Assembly: GCA_049889175.1 (NCBI GenBank) | Contig: JBMHDW010000001.1 | Location: forward strand, 124,001-188,000 | From: JBMHDW01 sp049889175 | GTDB taxonomy: Bacteria; Pseudomonadota; Gammaproteobacteria; Comchoanobacterales; Comchoanobacteraceae | Direction: 5' to 3' | DNA: 64,000 bases | Shown here: piece after piece, positions 18,052 to 26,496 of the stretch | Layout of the letters: each line of letters begins with the position of its first letter | Numbering within the stretch: position 1 is the first letter of the stretch | Translations under genes and position numbers: made by a program | The notes under the pieces: model-generated | What the model saw: the letters and a program-made list of their open reading frames with translations, nothing else | Told to the model about the DNA's origin: nothing | Databases searched by the model: none

Positions 18052-19443
18052 ATGATGATGTGTTCAACAAAAACAATAAACAACTACACGACTCAACCAT
18101 GTCGTGATGCCTATTTTTACCAATGGATTGCCATCATTGAAAAACCCTTCAGCACAGAGTATTTAACTTTATTTAATACGTTAATAAATCATGAACTATT
18201 TGAATCCATACAACAATCTATTGTTGAATTTGCTTACTATCATAAAAATTGCGAAATCATCGACCTTTTTTTTCAACGTGGTATGATTCATCATACGATG
18301 GTTAACAATCTTGATTTATTCACCATCTGTCTAGAAAGCTCTCCTGATTTTCAGAAAAAATATTTTTGGCCTATTTTTGATGTGCCGACCATACTTCAAA
18401 ATATCGATATTAAACTTTTTGAATATTTTGTACAGAAACTCAACTTTGTACAACAATGCCCCATTACATTATGGCCCCCCATCATACTCAAGCTTAAGTC
18501 CAGACATCACTTCAATGATATTAAAAAAATTTTACAACACCATTTTAGATCATTCAAAGGACCCTCTAGCGTACACCCATCAACTATCGTTGCCACACTT
18601 ATCCAAAGCAAACAATGGGTAGCAGTACAGCATCTCCTACCTTTATTATCCGATATTGATATAAAATGTCACTTTCTTAAAGCGATTTATCAGAATAATA
18701 ATACTATGATTAAGATTGGTTACTTATTATGCTCTGAACAATTTGATCAATTATTAATGTCAGAAAATCAACAATTACATCCAGAGCACTGCTACACTTT
18801 ATTTTTATGTAAGATAGATGTATCAAACCTCCTACAATCAAAAACAGATGATTTTTTTTGGGCTCTAGGACTATTGATCATTCGCCAAAATAACGCTTGC
18901 GCTTGGCAAGAACTGATACCCTCTTATCAAGTGAACAAACACGGGTTATCCTGGCTTCACTTTGCAATCAATATGTCTTCTTTAGCGACTACACGATTGA
19001 TCTTACAATCACTTGATAATCATTCTTTAAAAACTCTGCTTTACCAAAGCTCAGGACTTTGCTTTATTTCCTTATTACAAGCACCAAAAGACATGCTACA
19101 ATTGCTGTTAAGTTATCTAAATGATGATTCGATACTGAGTATTTTCAATCAGCATCAAAATATACTGACACATTACCCAATGACTGCAAATGTAGCTAAT
19201 GAACTTAACCAGAGATGTTCAAAAGAAACCATTGAATTACTTAGACTACGCCATACTGCATTTATGAATGCCTTTGACGACCTCAGGATGCCTGCAACCA
19301 TAAATCCTGAGTTAAATCAATCCGCCCACAGAACTACCAACTACATTCAATCCATAAAACACTTTCTTTATAAGAAGTCTCAGTCTGTTACTGCCAGGGT
19401 TTTCAAGTATCCAATGGGTTATCAGCGTTTACAACCTCGGTAA
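18052..19443 (+). CDS. Orphan helical protein, possibly degenerate ankyrin-like
   Basis: 463 residues without a signal peptide or membrane helix. It is not recognised. The composition is rich in Leu, His, Gln and Asn with repeated helix pairs; parts such as GLSWLHFAINMSSLATTRLIL and ECSSP-like helix turns resemble ankyrin units, but no regular repeat can be fixed by eye. It begins with three Met codons and has no strong ribosome site. The 3' end overlaps the convergent TMEM175-like gene by 15 bases. It may be a host-interaction protein; this is speculation. Confidence 0.62.
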   Translation: MMMCSTKTINNYTTQPCRDAYFYQWIAIIEKPFSTEYLTLFNTLINHELFESIQQSIVEFAYYHKNCEIIDLFFQRGMIHHTMVNNLDLFTICLESSPDFQKKYFWPIFDVPTILQNIDIKLFEYFVQKLNFVQQCPITLWPPIILKLKSRHHFNDIKKILQHHFRSFKGPSSVHPSTIVATLIQSKQWVAVQHLLPLLSDIDIKCHFLKAIYQNNNTMIKIGYLLCSEQFDQLLMSENQQLHPEHCYTLFLCKIDVSNLLQSKTDDFFWALGLLIIRQNNACAWQELIPSYQVNKHGLSWLHFAINMSSLATTRLILQSLDNHSLKTLLYQSSGLCFISLLQAPKDMLQLLLSYLNDDSILSIFNQHQNILTHYPMTANVANELNQRCSKETIELLRLRHTAFMNAFDDLRMPATINPELNQSAHRTTNYIQSIKHFLYKKSQSVTARVFKYPMGYQRLQPR

Positions 19444-20049
19444 CCACTGTTGACAATATGGCTCAATCTTTTCAAAAAAACGGGTTAGCAGCCATAAAAG
19501 CATTGACCACTGCGTCCATAAGCTAACAATAGCAATGATCATAGATAGCAACACCATTAGTACCAAATAAGTAAAATCTTTTTGATGTATTGCAAAATGT
19601 GATTTAAGGTGCTCTTTTACCCCTTCATGAGAATGAACTGCTTTTAACATAATAGCCAACATAAGCGCAGGCCAACCAATTGATAAGTTAAATAAAATAT
19701 AACTTAAAGCATTATCATAATGACTCATGATTTGCGTGGGAAATGGAATAAACGTCAGAGATAATATAAACACTAAGTTCAAATTAATAATGCGTGAGTT
19801 GACCCATGTTACTTTTTCAAAGAGCTCAAAATGTGACACCCAATATTTACTGACCATCCAAAATGATAACAAGTAAGCCACAAAATTATCCACCTGATCC
19901 CAAAGGAAAGTTTTAAGGTCATTAGCTGATAAATGATGTGTATTTTGGTGAGGAAGCACCAGTTCTAGAACCAGAATTGTCATCACAATAGCAACAACAC
20001 CATCGGTAAATCCTTTGATTCGATCTGTAGCATATAGATTGCGCGTCAT
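19429..20049 (-). CDS. TMEM175/DUF1211-family membrane protein (putative potassium channel)
   Basis: 206 residues with about six membrane helices. The first helix carries DRIKGFTDGVVAIVMTILVLEL, close to the family's RxxxFSDGVxAIxxTLL signature that lines the pore of bacterial TMEM175 potassium channels. The Ser of FSDG is Thr here. Later helices contain WMVSKYWVSHFELFE, also typical. The physiological role is unproven. Confidence 0.85.
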   Translation of the reverse strand: MTRNLYATDRIKGFTDGVVAIVMTILVLELVLPHQNTHHLSANDLKTFLWDQVDNFVAYLLSFWMVSKYWVSHFELFEKVTWVNSRIINLNLVFILSLTFIPFPTQIMSHYDNALSYILFNLSIGWPALMLAIMLKAVHSHEGVKEHLKSHFAIHQKDFTYLVLMVLLSMIIAIVSLWTQWSMLLWLLTRFFEKIEPYCQQWLPRL

Positions 20050-20117
20050 ACCTCTCCTTGATATTACTATGTTACACCAAAATAAATAAAACCCTAATCA
20101 TTTCATATCAATTTTGT

Positions 20118-20783
20118 CTATCTATGATACACCCCTACCCTAGGTCTAAGCTTATGATGAATATATAAAGTTTCATGAGGGTGTTTCATGAGGTGATTCC
20201 AAGCATCTTTATGACACATCTTGATATCAACCCATGGTTGCCAAGAAATAGTATGATGATCCCCCCAAAATGTTGCTATCTCAATTTTTTGTTGAGTTAA
20301 AAAACTTTTTATTAATTTATGTAAATGAACATCAGTAATACTTTGATGATGTTTATTCATTATCCTTTTACCTATCACGATCACACGCCATTGACCTTGT
20401 GACTTAAAGTAACCATGTATTAATTGCAACTTCGCATGATTCTGCCAACGATGCTGACTGGTTCCACCTAGGTGATAATGATGCCAACCATTTAAAACAC
20501 GTCTTCTCACCATCACCAGTAACAATAATGCATACCATGCACTTTTTTGATATTCACTCCACCCTTGAGCATTCATGGTATTTTCTAGGTTAGCCCAAGA
20601 ACCTAATGCAATGATATCATCTTGAGTAATATTCACATCACCTAACTGAATTATATTTTCATTAATAAACCATGGTAATTTCAAAACCTTTTGCCATGAA
20701 TAACCAATCCAAGATATCATATCATTTAAGTCTGTATCACCTTGGTCAACACCTAGCCCAATTAACCTCACTTGTCTTGACAT
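20118..20783 (-). CDS. Unknown protein of the ATP-grasp/peptide operon
   Basis: 221 residues, not recognised. It is unusually rich in His and Trp (HHYHLGG near residue 95, WGDHHTISWQPW near 174). It has one hydrophobic stretch (WYALLLLVMV near residue 80) inside an otherwise soluble sequence, and no signal peptide. The start at 20783 follows GAGGAAG and overlaps the ATP-grasp gene by 16 bases; an upstream ATG at 20801 is possible. As last gene of the coupled operon it could be a partner of the ligase, a substrate-binding protein or a second modifying enzyme. Confidence 0.68.
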   Translation of the reverse strand: MSRQVRLIGLGVDQGDTDLNDMISWIGYSWQKVLKLPWFINENIIQLGDVNITQDDIIALGSWANLENTMNAQGWSEYQKSAWYALLLLVMVRRRVLNGWHHYHLGGTSQHRWQNHAKLQLIHGYFKSQGQWRVIVIGKRIMNKHHQSITDVHLHKLIKSFLTQQKIEIATFWGDHHTISWQPWVDIKMCHKDAWNHLMKHPHETLYIHHKLRPRVGVYHR

Positions 20784-21574
20784 AACTTCCTCATTAAACA
20801 ATCTGCAATGGCCTCACTTACTACACTAAAAAAGCTAAATCCTGGCTGAGGATTCACCTCCAAAATAAAATAGCTGCCATCAGACAAAATCAAATCTATT
20901 CCCGAAAACAAAAGTCCCAGCTCTTGTGTTATCCTGATACACGCATCGCTAATATTCTGGGGTAATGTGATCACATTCATGGATCTCTTTTGATCGTACC
21001 GGTAGTCCACAACTTGACTGTGTATTTCACAGGAAAAAATCTCTTCACCAATCACATGAACTCGTATGTTAATACCTTGTACTCTTTTTTGAAAAAGAAT
21101 TGGTTCATTCACCCATTCCTGATCCTGCTCAACAGAAGTAACAATGGAACGGATACCACTCATTGACTTATAGATCCATGATTTATTCACTTTATGGTAA
21201 TCTTGAGCAACAACCTCATATGGAATTAATTTTAATGGCCCAAGCTCAATAAGTTCAAGCTGGTAAGCTTTAGCAATATTGCTCAGTGTATCCTTAGGAC
21301 GATTAATGACTAATGAAGGCCACTCATCCAAACAGAACACCCAGTCATCCATTAATTTAGATGTTGATGCATTTGGCTGAATACGGCTATAAATGCTTTT
21401 AATATCTTTTTGATCTAACCAATATTGATCATATTCAACACCATCTTTGTGAGGCTTCCATCGACTTCCCAAGCTGAACTGATCTAAAAAGATCAGTTCA
21501 GCATCAGTTTTTGCTAACCAGGGCAATACATATTGGAGCACTACATCTCTGCGATCCCCTGTTATAACAATCAT
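20768..21574 (-). CDS. ATP-grasp ligase, graspetide/MvdD-like peptide maturase family
   Basis: 268 residues. Motifs in order: INRP at 90-93, WIYKSMSGIRS (ATP-binding Lys 136), PILFQKRVQG at 158-167, IRVHVIGEEIFSCEI at 170-184, VDYR at 189-192, LGLLFSGIDLI at 219-229 and the metal-binding ILEVNPQPGFSFF at 237-249. This order and wording match ATP-grasp enzymes that crosslink ribosomal peptides (microviridin/graspetide maturases) better than RimK or glutathione synthetase. Length is somewhat short. The start overlaps the stop of a 53-codon gene as ATGA, the usual place for a precursor gene. Substrate is inferred. Confidence 0.82.
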   Translation of the reverse strand: MIVITGDRRDVVLQYVLPWLAKTDAELIFLDQFSLGSRWKPHKDGVEYDQYWLDQKDIKSIYSRIQPNASTSKLMDDWVFCLDEWPSLVINRPKDTLSNIAKAYQLELIELGPLKLIPYEVVAQDYHKVNKSWIYKSMSGIRSIVTSVEQDQEWVNEPILFQKRVQGINIRVHVIGEEIFSCEIHSQVVDYRYDQKRSMNVITLPQNISDACIRITQELGLLFSGIDLILSDGSYFILEVNPQPGFSFFSVVSEAIADCLMRKLCQDK

Positions 21575-21732
21575 TGCTTTACTTCACAAAATCGAATACG
21601 ACCCCATGATATCCCGTCATCCTTACCCTCTTTACCATCTTTACCATCTTTAATATTTGATTTACATCCATGCTCAGGGTTATGCTCAGACAGCTGATCT
21701 AAACCCCATTTTAACTTCTCTTTTTTCATCAT
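21571..21732 (-). CDS. Putative graspetide-like precursor peptide
   Basis: 53 residues. The N-terminal part is KLKWGLDQLSEHNPEHGC; residues 28-40 read KDGKDGKEGKDDG, a 9-base tandem repeat giving alternating Lys and Asp/Glu; the end is ISWGRIRFCEVKQ. Lys donors (24, 28, 31, 34, 37) facing Asp/Glu acceptors (29, 32, 35, 38, 39) would suit omega-amide crosslinking by an ATP-grasp ligase. There are two Cys, at 23 and 49. The start overlaps the upstream stop by one base (TAATG) and the end overlaps the ligase start (ATGA). The precursor role is inference. Confidence 0.6.
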   Translation of the reverse strand: MMKKEKLKWGLDQLSEHNPEHGCKSNIKDGKDGKEGKDDGISWGRIRFCEVKQ

Positions 21733-22208
21733 TAGACTCTCCTTATTGTTGCGCCTATTACCTTACCATGGATCACAACACTCTGATCTACGACAACCGT
21801 GCCATGATCCCCCTTAAAGACGATATCTCCCATGATTTCAACACCATTTTTTAATGTTACCAAAGCATTTTTAGAGGCTTGTATCAGAAGATGATTTAAT
21901 CGCCCACCCTCAAATTCTGCACGATCACCATACAAATAAATACTTTCATTAAAATCTGTCTGGCTAGATTGAAGACTGCCATAAATAGTAACTATCTTCT
22001 TAAAAATACTATTCTGTGTATTCATTGTACCTTGAACTTCAGTTGGTCGATTAACAGTGACATCATCCAACGAAAGCGATCCCATAATAACCAAATCTTC
22101 ATTGATATTGCTTTTTTGGAAGGCCACATTACCCCATTGAGTACTATTGGCATAAATGCCTTGGCCAGCAAGCCCTACTGCTAAAGCACTAATAAGCAAT
22201 TTATTCAT
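21732..22208 (-). CDS. Secreted bactofilin-like/beta-helix protein, first gene of the peptide operon
   Basis: 158 residues. It has a signal peptide (MNKLLISALAVGLAGQGIYA, likely cut after Ala 20) and then regular short strands with turns (EDLVIMGSLSLDDVTVN, KIVTIYGSLQSS, GVEIMGDIVFKGDHGTVVVD), a pattern of right-handed beta-helix or polymer-forming bactofilin-type proteins. AAGAAGGAG is well placed upstream of the ATG. The stop overlaps the precursor-like gene by one base. It may be a surface partner or carrier of the product; the function is unknown. Confidence 0.75.
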   Translation of the reverse strand: MNKLLISALAVGLAGQGIYANSTQWGNVAFQKSNINEDLVIMGSLSLDDVTVNRPTEVQGTMNTQNSIFKKIVTIYGSLQSSQTDFNESIYLYGDRAEFEGGRLNHLLIQASKNALVTLKNGVEIMGDIVFKGDHGTVVVDQSVVIHGKVIGATIRRV

Positions 22209-22277
22209 CTTTTCTCCTTCTTTCGATGAATTCAGCTTATTAATTCAATAAAACTGTTTCAATACTGGGCGAATGAA

Positions 22278-22610
22278 CTAGCCCAACAAATTTTGTAATT
22301 TTAGGGCTACCGCAGATGAACCAGAGATTTTTATTCGGCCAGACGTGTAAGCATCATAACTTTTAATCTCACCTGTAAGCAACGAAATGACAGTCTCTAA
22401 ATCAATGGTCATATGACAATGATTTGGTGCAATATTAATGGATTGCTGGTTAGATTTTTTAAACAACTTAATCTCTTGCTTGGTGTCTAGCCCCAAAATA
22501 AATAGTAAATCATCGCCTAAGTCAAATAAAATACTACCATTTAATATTTTAATATTTTTTCTAGCTAAAAACTGTTTCACATCATCTAATGTTTTTATCG
22601 TATTCTGCAT
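22278..22610 (-). CDS. Small SCP2-type lipid-binding protein
   Basis: 110 residues resembling a lone SCP2 (sterol carrier protein 2) domain: GSILFDLGDDLLFILGLDTKQEIKLFKK, then HCHMTIDLETVISLLTGEIKSYDAYTSGRIKISGS. The last segment is the typical SCP2 motif (lower limit of gene, helix and G-K-I strand). Such domains bind lipids or quinone precursors (as in UbiJ and UbiT). GGAGG six bases before the ATG at 22610 decides that start over 22616. It lies 69 bases upstream of the peptide operon in the same direction and could share its transcript. Confidence 0.8.
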   Translation of the reverse strand: MQNTIKTLDDVKQFLARKNIKILNGSILFDLGDDLLFILGLDTKQEIKLFKKSNQQSINIAPNHCHMTIDLETVISLLTGEIKSYDAYTSGRIKISGSSAVALKLQNLLG

Positions 22611-22632
22611 GGCCATCCTCCGTTACCATCCT

Positions 22633-22638
22633 ATTATA
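22633..22638 (-). promoter_or_regulatory. Extended -10 promoter for the SCP2-type gene
   Basis: On the minus strand a perfect TATAAT is preceded by TGC (extended -10 form TGnTATAAT). No good -35 hexamer is seen at 17 bases. A start point about 7 bases on would leave a leader of about 16 bases carrying GGAGG. Confidence 0.45.
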
Positions 22639-22666
22639 GCATAAATCAAAAGATTTGTGCGTAGAC

Positions 22667-22695
22667 TTGCATTATTTTTTTGTTTTAGCTATAAT
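22667..22695 (+). promoter_or_regulatory. Sigma-70 promoter of greA
   Basis: TTGCAT at 22667-22672 and TATAAT at 22690-22695 are separated by exactly 17 bases. The greA ATG is 35 bases beyond the -10. It is divergent from the SCP2-type promoter. Confidence 0.75.
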
Positions 22696-22730
22696 ATTTC
22701 CTCAAATAAATTAATCCTATTGAGAAAAAT

Positions 22731-23228
22731 ATGTCAAACCAACGATTCCCTATGACCAAAGAAGGTGCGGACAAACTCCGTGAAGAATTACACCAACTTA
22801 AAACGGTTGACCGTCCTAATGTCATTAAAGCGATTGCCGAAGCCAGAGAGCATGGCGACCTTAAAGAGAATGCTGAGTATGACGCTGCAAAAGACCACCA
22901 AGGGCAAGTAGAAGCTAAAATAAGACATTTGGAAGATCGATTACAACGCGCGCAAATCATTGATGTTGCCAGCCTTCAAAACTCAGATTCTGTCACTTTT
23001 GGCGCAACAGTAACACTGATACACATGGACAATGACTCAAAGTTAGTTGTAACCATTGTAGGCGAGTATGAAGCTGACTTTTCATCTGGTAGAATATCTC
23101 ACCGCTCACCAATTGCTATGGCTTGTATTGCTAAGAAAGTGGGTGACATTGTTGTGGTTAAAACCCCAGATGGTGATCAAGAATACGAAATTGATTGCAT
23201 TGAGCATATTACTCAAAACGCATCTTAA
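22731..23228 (+). CDS. greA: Transcription elongation factor GreA
   Basis: 165 residues. It rescues backtracked RNA polymerase by stimulating transcript cleavage. The N-terminal coiled coil contains AREHGDLKENAEYDAAKDHQG, whose tip carries the acidic Asp/Glu pair; the C-terminal FKBP-like domain contains the GRISHRSPIAMACIAKKVGD signature. The start at 22731 gives MSNQRFPMTKEGADKLREEL, as in the family. The end overlaps the convergent sbcB gene by 20 bases. Confidence 0.96.
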   Translation: MSNQRFPMTKEGADKLREELHQLKTVDRPNVIKAIAEAREHGDLKENAEYDAAKDHQGQVEAKIRHLEDRLQRAQIIDVASLQNSDSVTFGATVTLIHMDNDSKLVVTIVGEYEADFSSGRISHRSPIAMACIAKKVGDIVVVKTPDGDQEYEIDCIEHITQNAS

Positions 23229-24594
23229 TATACGCTCTCAAATCCTCTAACTGACTCTGCTGCTTTGCCGAAAGCGCATTGTTATTTTCTTTGATGTCTT
23301 TGATTTCAGCCATAACATCATGTGGAGAGCGCTTCTTGACCCCCCGAAGATCAAGTGGCATTTCATTATTCTGATAAGATAATAGCCATTTCTGATTTAA
23401 CCTTTCAACAGCTTCATCCTGTTGATAATGATCATCAAAACGCCATAGCCATCGCAACATCTGCTCTTCAAGAGCTGGATTATCAACTTGCTCGATGATC
23501 GACTTTCGATGATCTGGCTCCGATAAAAACGCATCACAAAGCATGCGCTCATCAGCACTATAGAAACCATTTAAGTAAAGCGAAGCATCAACATCTACGC
23601 TAAACTCATTATCAAAAGAGCGCTGAGAACATTGCTGGCAATAAGCCTGCCAATCTTTAGGGTTACTTTGAATGCTAGCAATATGATGCTTCATTAGGTC
23701 CAGTTGATCTGATGATAATCGCTTTCGAAATCGATCATTAAGTGGCAAAATAAAGGGTGGCTCACCCCATTTTTTTCGAATAAGTTTAGCATGATCCCAT
23801 AACGCCTCTTTTGAGCCAGAGATCTCGTGATCTAGTCGCATTAACATGATTTGATTACTAGAAGATAGTTGTGGCAGCACAATCATAGGAGCAATACATC
23901 CACTTGCCTTACCTAAAGATAACCCAACACCTATAACAACTCTATCTGGATGAGCATCACAAAATTGCCAGGTTCTATTTTGATCCACTGATTTTTGAAA
24001 GTAGCTTAAAACATAAGACCATATTGCCTCTTTTTTTTGCAAAGTTTGTGATAGACCTAGTGTTACCTCAACATCAACCATAGCATCATGAGCTGCACCT
24101 AATGCCCAATTATTTTCCTCATTTAAATGTTCTAATTTATAAGAAATCACACCATCAATACTTGGCCACTTAATACCTTCTGGTGAAAACAAATGATACA
24201 TAATAACCATAGGCAAAATATCAAATCGCTGGCATTGATTAGCATATTGATGCTTATAAGGATCTAATAATTGCCGATAAAATGAGTAGCGCAAAAACTC
24301 ATCATCAAATGATAAGGTATTGTAACCCCCATGCCATGTATAAGACTCCATCATTAATTGCCTAATTACCGGGATAACCTCATCCTCTCCAGGGCCCTCT
24401 ACAAGCAAAGGCTGACCATGAGTAATCATCGCAGTTGCTGAAGGAATAATATCCTTGTTGATGGCAATCGAATACTCATATCGCGCCATTTCGTTAAGAC
24501 ACTCATCTACTCTAATGGCAGCAAACTGCATAACCTGATCAAAAGCCTTACTTAGGCCAGATGTTTCTAAGTCATAGAATAAATAGCTTCTCAT
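23209..24594 (-). CDS. sbcB: Exodeoxyribonuclease I
   Basis: 461 residues, near the usual 475. It degrades single-stranded DNA 3' to 5'. The DEDDh exonuclease domain is visible: FYDLETSGL (Asp 8, Glu 10), WHGGYNTLSFDDEFLRYSF, and the late GAAHDAMVDVEVT with His and Asp. SH3-like and C-terminal helical domains follow. It overlaps the trpS stop by 4 bases and so lies in a trpS-sbcB unit. Confidence 0.93.
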   Translation of the reverse strand: MRSYLFYDLETSGLSKAFDQVMQFAAIRVDECLNEMARYEYSIAINKDIIPSATAMITHGQPLLVEGPGEDEVIPVIRQLMMESYTWHGGYNTLSFDDEFLRYSFYRQLLDPYKHQYANQCQRFDILPMVIMYHLFSPEGIKWPSIDGVISYKLEHLNEENNWALGAAHDAMVDVEVTLGLSQTLQKKEAIWSYVLSYFQKSVDQNRTWQFCDAHPDRVVIGVGLSLGKASGCIAPMIVLPQLSSSNQIMLMRLDHEISGSKEALWDHAKLIRKKWGEPPFILPLNDRFRKRLSSDQLDLMKHHIASIQSNPKDWQAYCQQCSQRSFDNEFSVDVDASLYLNGFYSADERMLCDAFLSEPDHRKSIIEQVDNPALEEQMLRWLWRFDDHYQQDEAVERLNQKWLLSYQNNEMPLDLRGVKKRSPHDVMAEIKDIKENNNALSAKQQSQLEDLRAYIKMRFE

Positions 24595-25562
24595 AGCATA
24601 GGTAAACCCAGTGCCCGGTAAACCCTTTCAAGAGTTGTGCGTGCAATGTCTTGAGCTGACTGAGCTCCCTTCGACATCACTTGATTGAGATAAGTAATGT
24701 CTTCACGAAAACGTTTGTAATCTTCTTGAATAGGACCGAGAACAGAAACAATACAATCAGCACAATCTTGCTTAAATTGACCGTACCCCTTACCCTGATA
24801 TTGGGCAACAATATCATCAGGTGACTGGCCTGAAAACCCACTAAAAATATGAATTAGATTGGTTATACCTGGACGATCTTCATCCATAGATACCATGCCA
24901 ATGGAATCAGTCACAGCACGTTTTAACTTCTTTACAATCAACTTTGGATCATCTGCTAAAGCAATGTAGTTATTAGCATTATCATCTGATTTTGACATTT
25001 TTTTCTCTGGATTTTGCAGCCCCATTAAACGTGCGCCCTGTTCTGCTATAACCGCTTTAGGCACAGTGACAACCTGGCCATACTTATGATTGAGACGAGA
25101 AGCAAGTGTTATGGCCAATTCTACGTGCTGCTTTTGATCCGCACCCACTGGTACAATATCAGCATCATATAAAAGGATATCTGCTGCCATCAAAGCAGGA
25201 TACACAAATAGACCGGCCTGCTGATGTGTATCTTTTTTATCTTTATATTGCGTCATTCGTGCTAGTTCCCCCATGCCAACATCACACATCAACACCCATG
25301 CAAGTTGATTATGCATGGTTACATGAGACTGAACAAAAATGGCATCTTTCTTGAGACCAAAAGCCAAAAACCATGCCACTAAGTCATAGCTTTTTTCGGC
25401 AATCGTTCCTGACTTCAATGGCTTTGTCAAAGCGTGTAAATCAGCAACCATAAAACGCGCATCCAAGTGATTTTGATCTCGAACCCAATGTCTTATTGCC
25501 CCCAAATAATGACCAATTCCTAAATCTCCTGATGGCTGAATAGCACTTAACATCTTTTGCAT
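24591..25562 (-). CDS. trpS: Tryptophanyl-tRNA synthetase
   Basis: 323 residues. Class I synthetase charging tRNA-Trp. The ATP motif appears as IQPSGDLGIGHYLGAI near the start, and the KMSKS loop as KKMSKSDDNANN near residue 200; DILLYDADIVPVGADQKQHVEL is the conserved tryptophan-site segment. The start at 25562 removes a 17-residue non-homologous extension. Confidence 0.95.
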   Translation of the reverse strand: MQKMLSAIQPSGDLGIGHYLGAIRHWVRDQNHLDARFMVADLHALTKPLKSGTIAEKSYDLVAWFLAFGLKKDAIFVQSHVTMHNQLAWVLMCDVGMGELARMTQYKDKKDTHQQAGLFVYPALMAADILLYDADIVPVGADQKQHVELAITLASRLNHKYGQVVTVPKAVIAEQGARLMGLQNPEKKMSKSDDNANNYIALADDPKLIVKKLKRAVTDSIGMVSMDEDRPGITNLIHIFSGFSGQSPDDIVAQYQGKGYGQFKQDCADCIVSVLGPIQEDYKRFREDITYLNQVMSKGAQSAQDIARTTLERVYRALGLPML

Positions 25563-25638
25563 TAATACTTCCCAAATGGCTACATATCTGTTTATATAGT
25601 AACTTAAAGTCAATATTATTCAACCTTCGATTCAAATC

Positions 25639-26205
25639 ATGAACTTATTACAAAGCACAATACATACTTTAGGGGAATTACGAGTACATTTATTTGACAG
25701 CTTTCTCTGGATTATTCCCTTATGGGGCGTACATTTTTTTAATATCATTACACGCTTTAGATTAGCTATCTTTGGCATTTTACCACGCCAACCACAAGGA
25801 TTGCCAGGCATTGTTTTATCACCTTTTATCCATGGTAATTTTGAGCATTTATTATTTAATTCTGTAAGCTTGTGGGTATTACTGGCCCTACTCATGACAC
25901 AAACTCCAATGCATTATACTGATGCCTTATTAATGATTACAATTAGCTCTGGATTGGGGGTATGGCTTGTTGGCCGACCAGGTTTGCACATAGGTGCAAG
26001 TGGTGTAGCCATGGGGATTTGGGGCTACTTGCTTTATAATGCCTATCTTCATCCTGAACAATCCATTATCATCATCGCACTCGTGTGCGCTTATATTCTT
26101 GGCGGCATGGTTGTCAATCTATTCACCGCTGAAGAGGGTGTTTCTTTTGAAGGTCACGTCATAGGCTGCCTTTCAGGCATTCTAACTGCATATCTTATGC
26201 AATAA
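25639..26205 (+). CDS. Rhomboid-family intramembrane serine protease
   Basis: 188 residues, about six membrane helices. Rhomboid landmarks: SPFIHGNFEHLLFNSVSLWVL (HxxxN oxyanion region) near residue 60, IGASGVAMGIWGY with the catalytic Ser in GxSG near 117, and FEGHVIGCLSGIL with the catalytic His near 172. It would cleave membrane-embedded substrates; the target is unknown. It stands alone between trpS and rpmB. Confidence 0.9.
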   Translation: MNLLQSTIHTLGELRVHLFDSFLWIIPLWGVHFFNIITRFRLAIFGILPRQPQGLPGIVLSPFIHGNFEHLLFNSVSLWVLLALLMTQTPMHYTDALLMITISSGLGVWLVGRPGLHIGASGVAMGIWGYLLYNAYLHPEQSIIIIALVCAYILGGMVVNLFTAEEGVSFEGHVIGCLSGILTAYLMQ

Positions 26206-26209
26206 GGCC

Positions 26210-26238
26210 TTGAAAAGCATTTTTAATGATGTTATCAT
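26210..26238 (+). promoter_or_regulatory. Sigma-70 promoter of rpmB-rpmG
   Basis: TTGAAA at 26210-26215 and TATCAT at 26233-26238 are spaced 17 bases. The rpmB ATG is 28 bases beyond the -10, after a GGAA ribosome site. Confidence 0.6.
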
Positions 26239-26266
26239 CTGCTATCATTAATTACGGAATAACATT

Positions 26267-26488
26267 ATGTCTAGACAATGTGACGCACTGGGTACAAAAC
26301 CTATGGTAGGTAACTCAAGATCTCATGCTTTGAATGCGACTAAGAGACGATTTCTACCCAACCTACAGAAAAAAACACTTAATTTTGAAGGCAAAACATT
26401 CTCACTCACACTCAGTACGAGAGCAATAAGAACCTTGGATAAATTAGGTATTGAAGCATTTCTAAAACGATTTGGCTTCGTTAAATAG
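26267..26488 (+). CDS. rpmB: 50S ribosomal protein L28
   Basis: 73 residues. Typical L28 features: MSRQCDALGTKPMVGNSRSHA at the start, the NATKRRFLPNLQKK segment and the C-terminal LSTRAIRTLDKLG. It is followed 8 bases later by rpmG, the usual L28-L33 pair. Confidence 0.96.
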   Translation: MSRQCDALGTKPMVGNSRSHALNATKRRFLPNLQKKTLNFEGKTFSLTLSTRAIRTLDKLGIEAFLKRFGFVK

Positions 26489-26496
26489 GAGATATC

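Noticed and set aside
17932..18052. tRNA or small RNA gene in the rsmJ-orphan gap
   Set aside because: No cloverleaf or stable stem was seen; the stretch is plain AT-rich sequence.
20768..21574. RimK or glutathione synthetase as identity of the ATP-grasp gene
   Set aside because: The NRP, ILFQ and DYR motifs and a coupled short peptide gene fit a peptide maturase better; a profile search would settle it.
21657..21854. Plus-strand frame opposite the peptide operon
   Set aside because: It is the antisense of two minus-strand genes with good ribosome sites and coding character.
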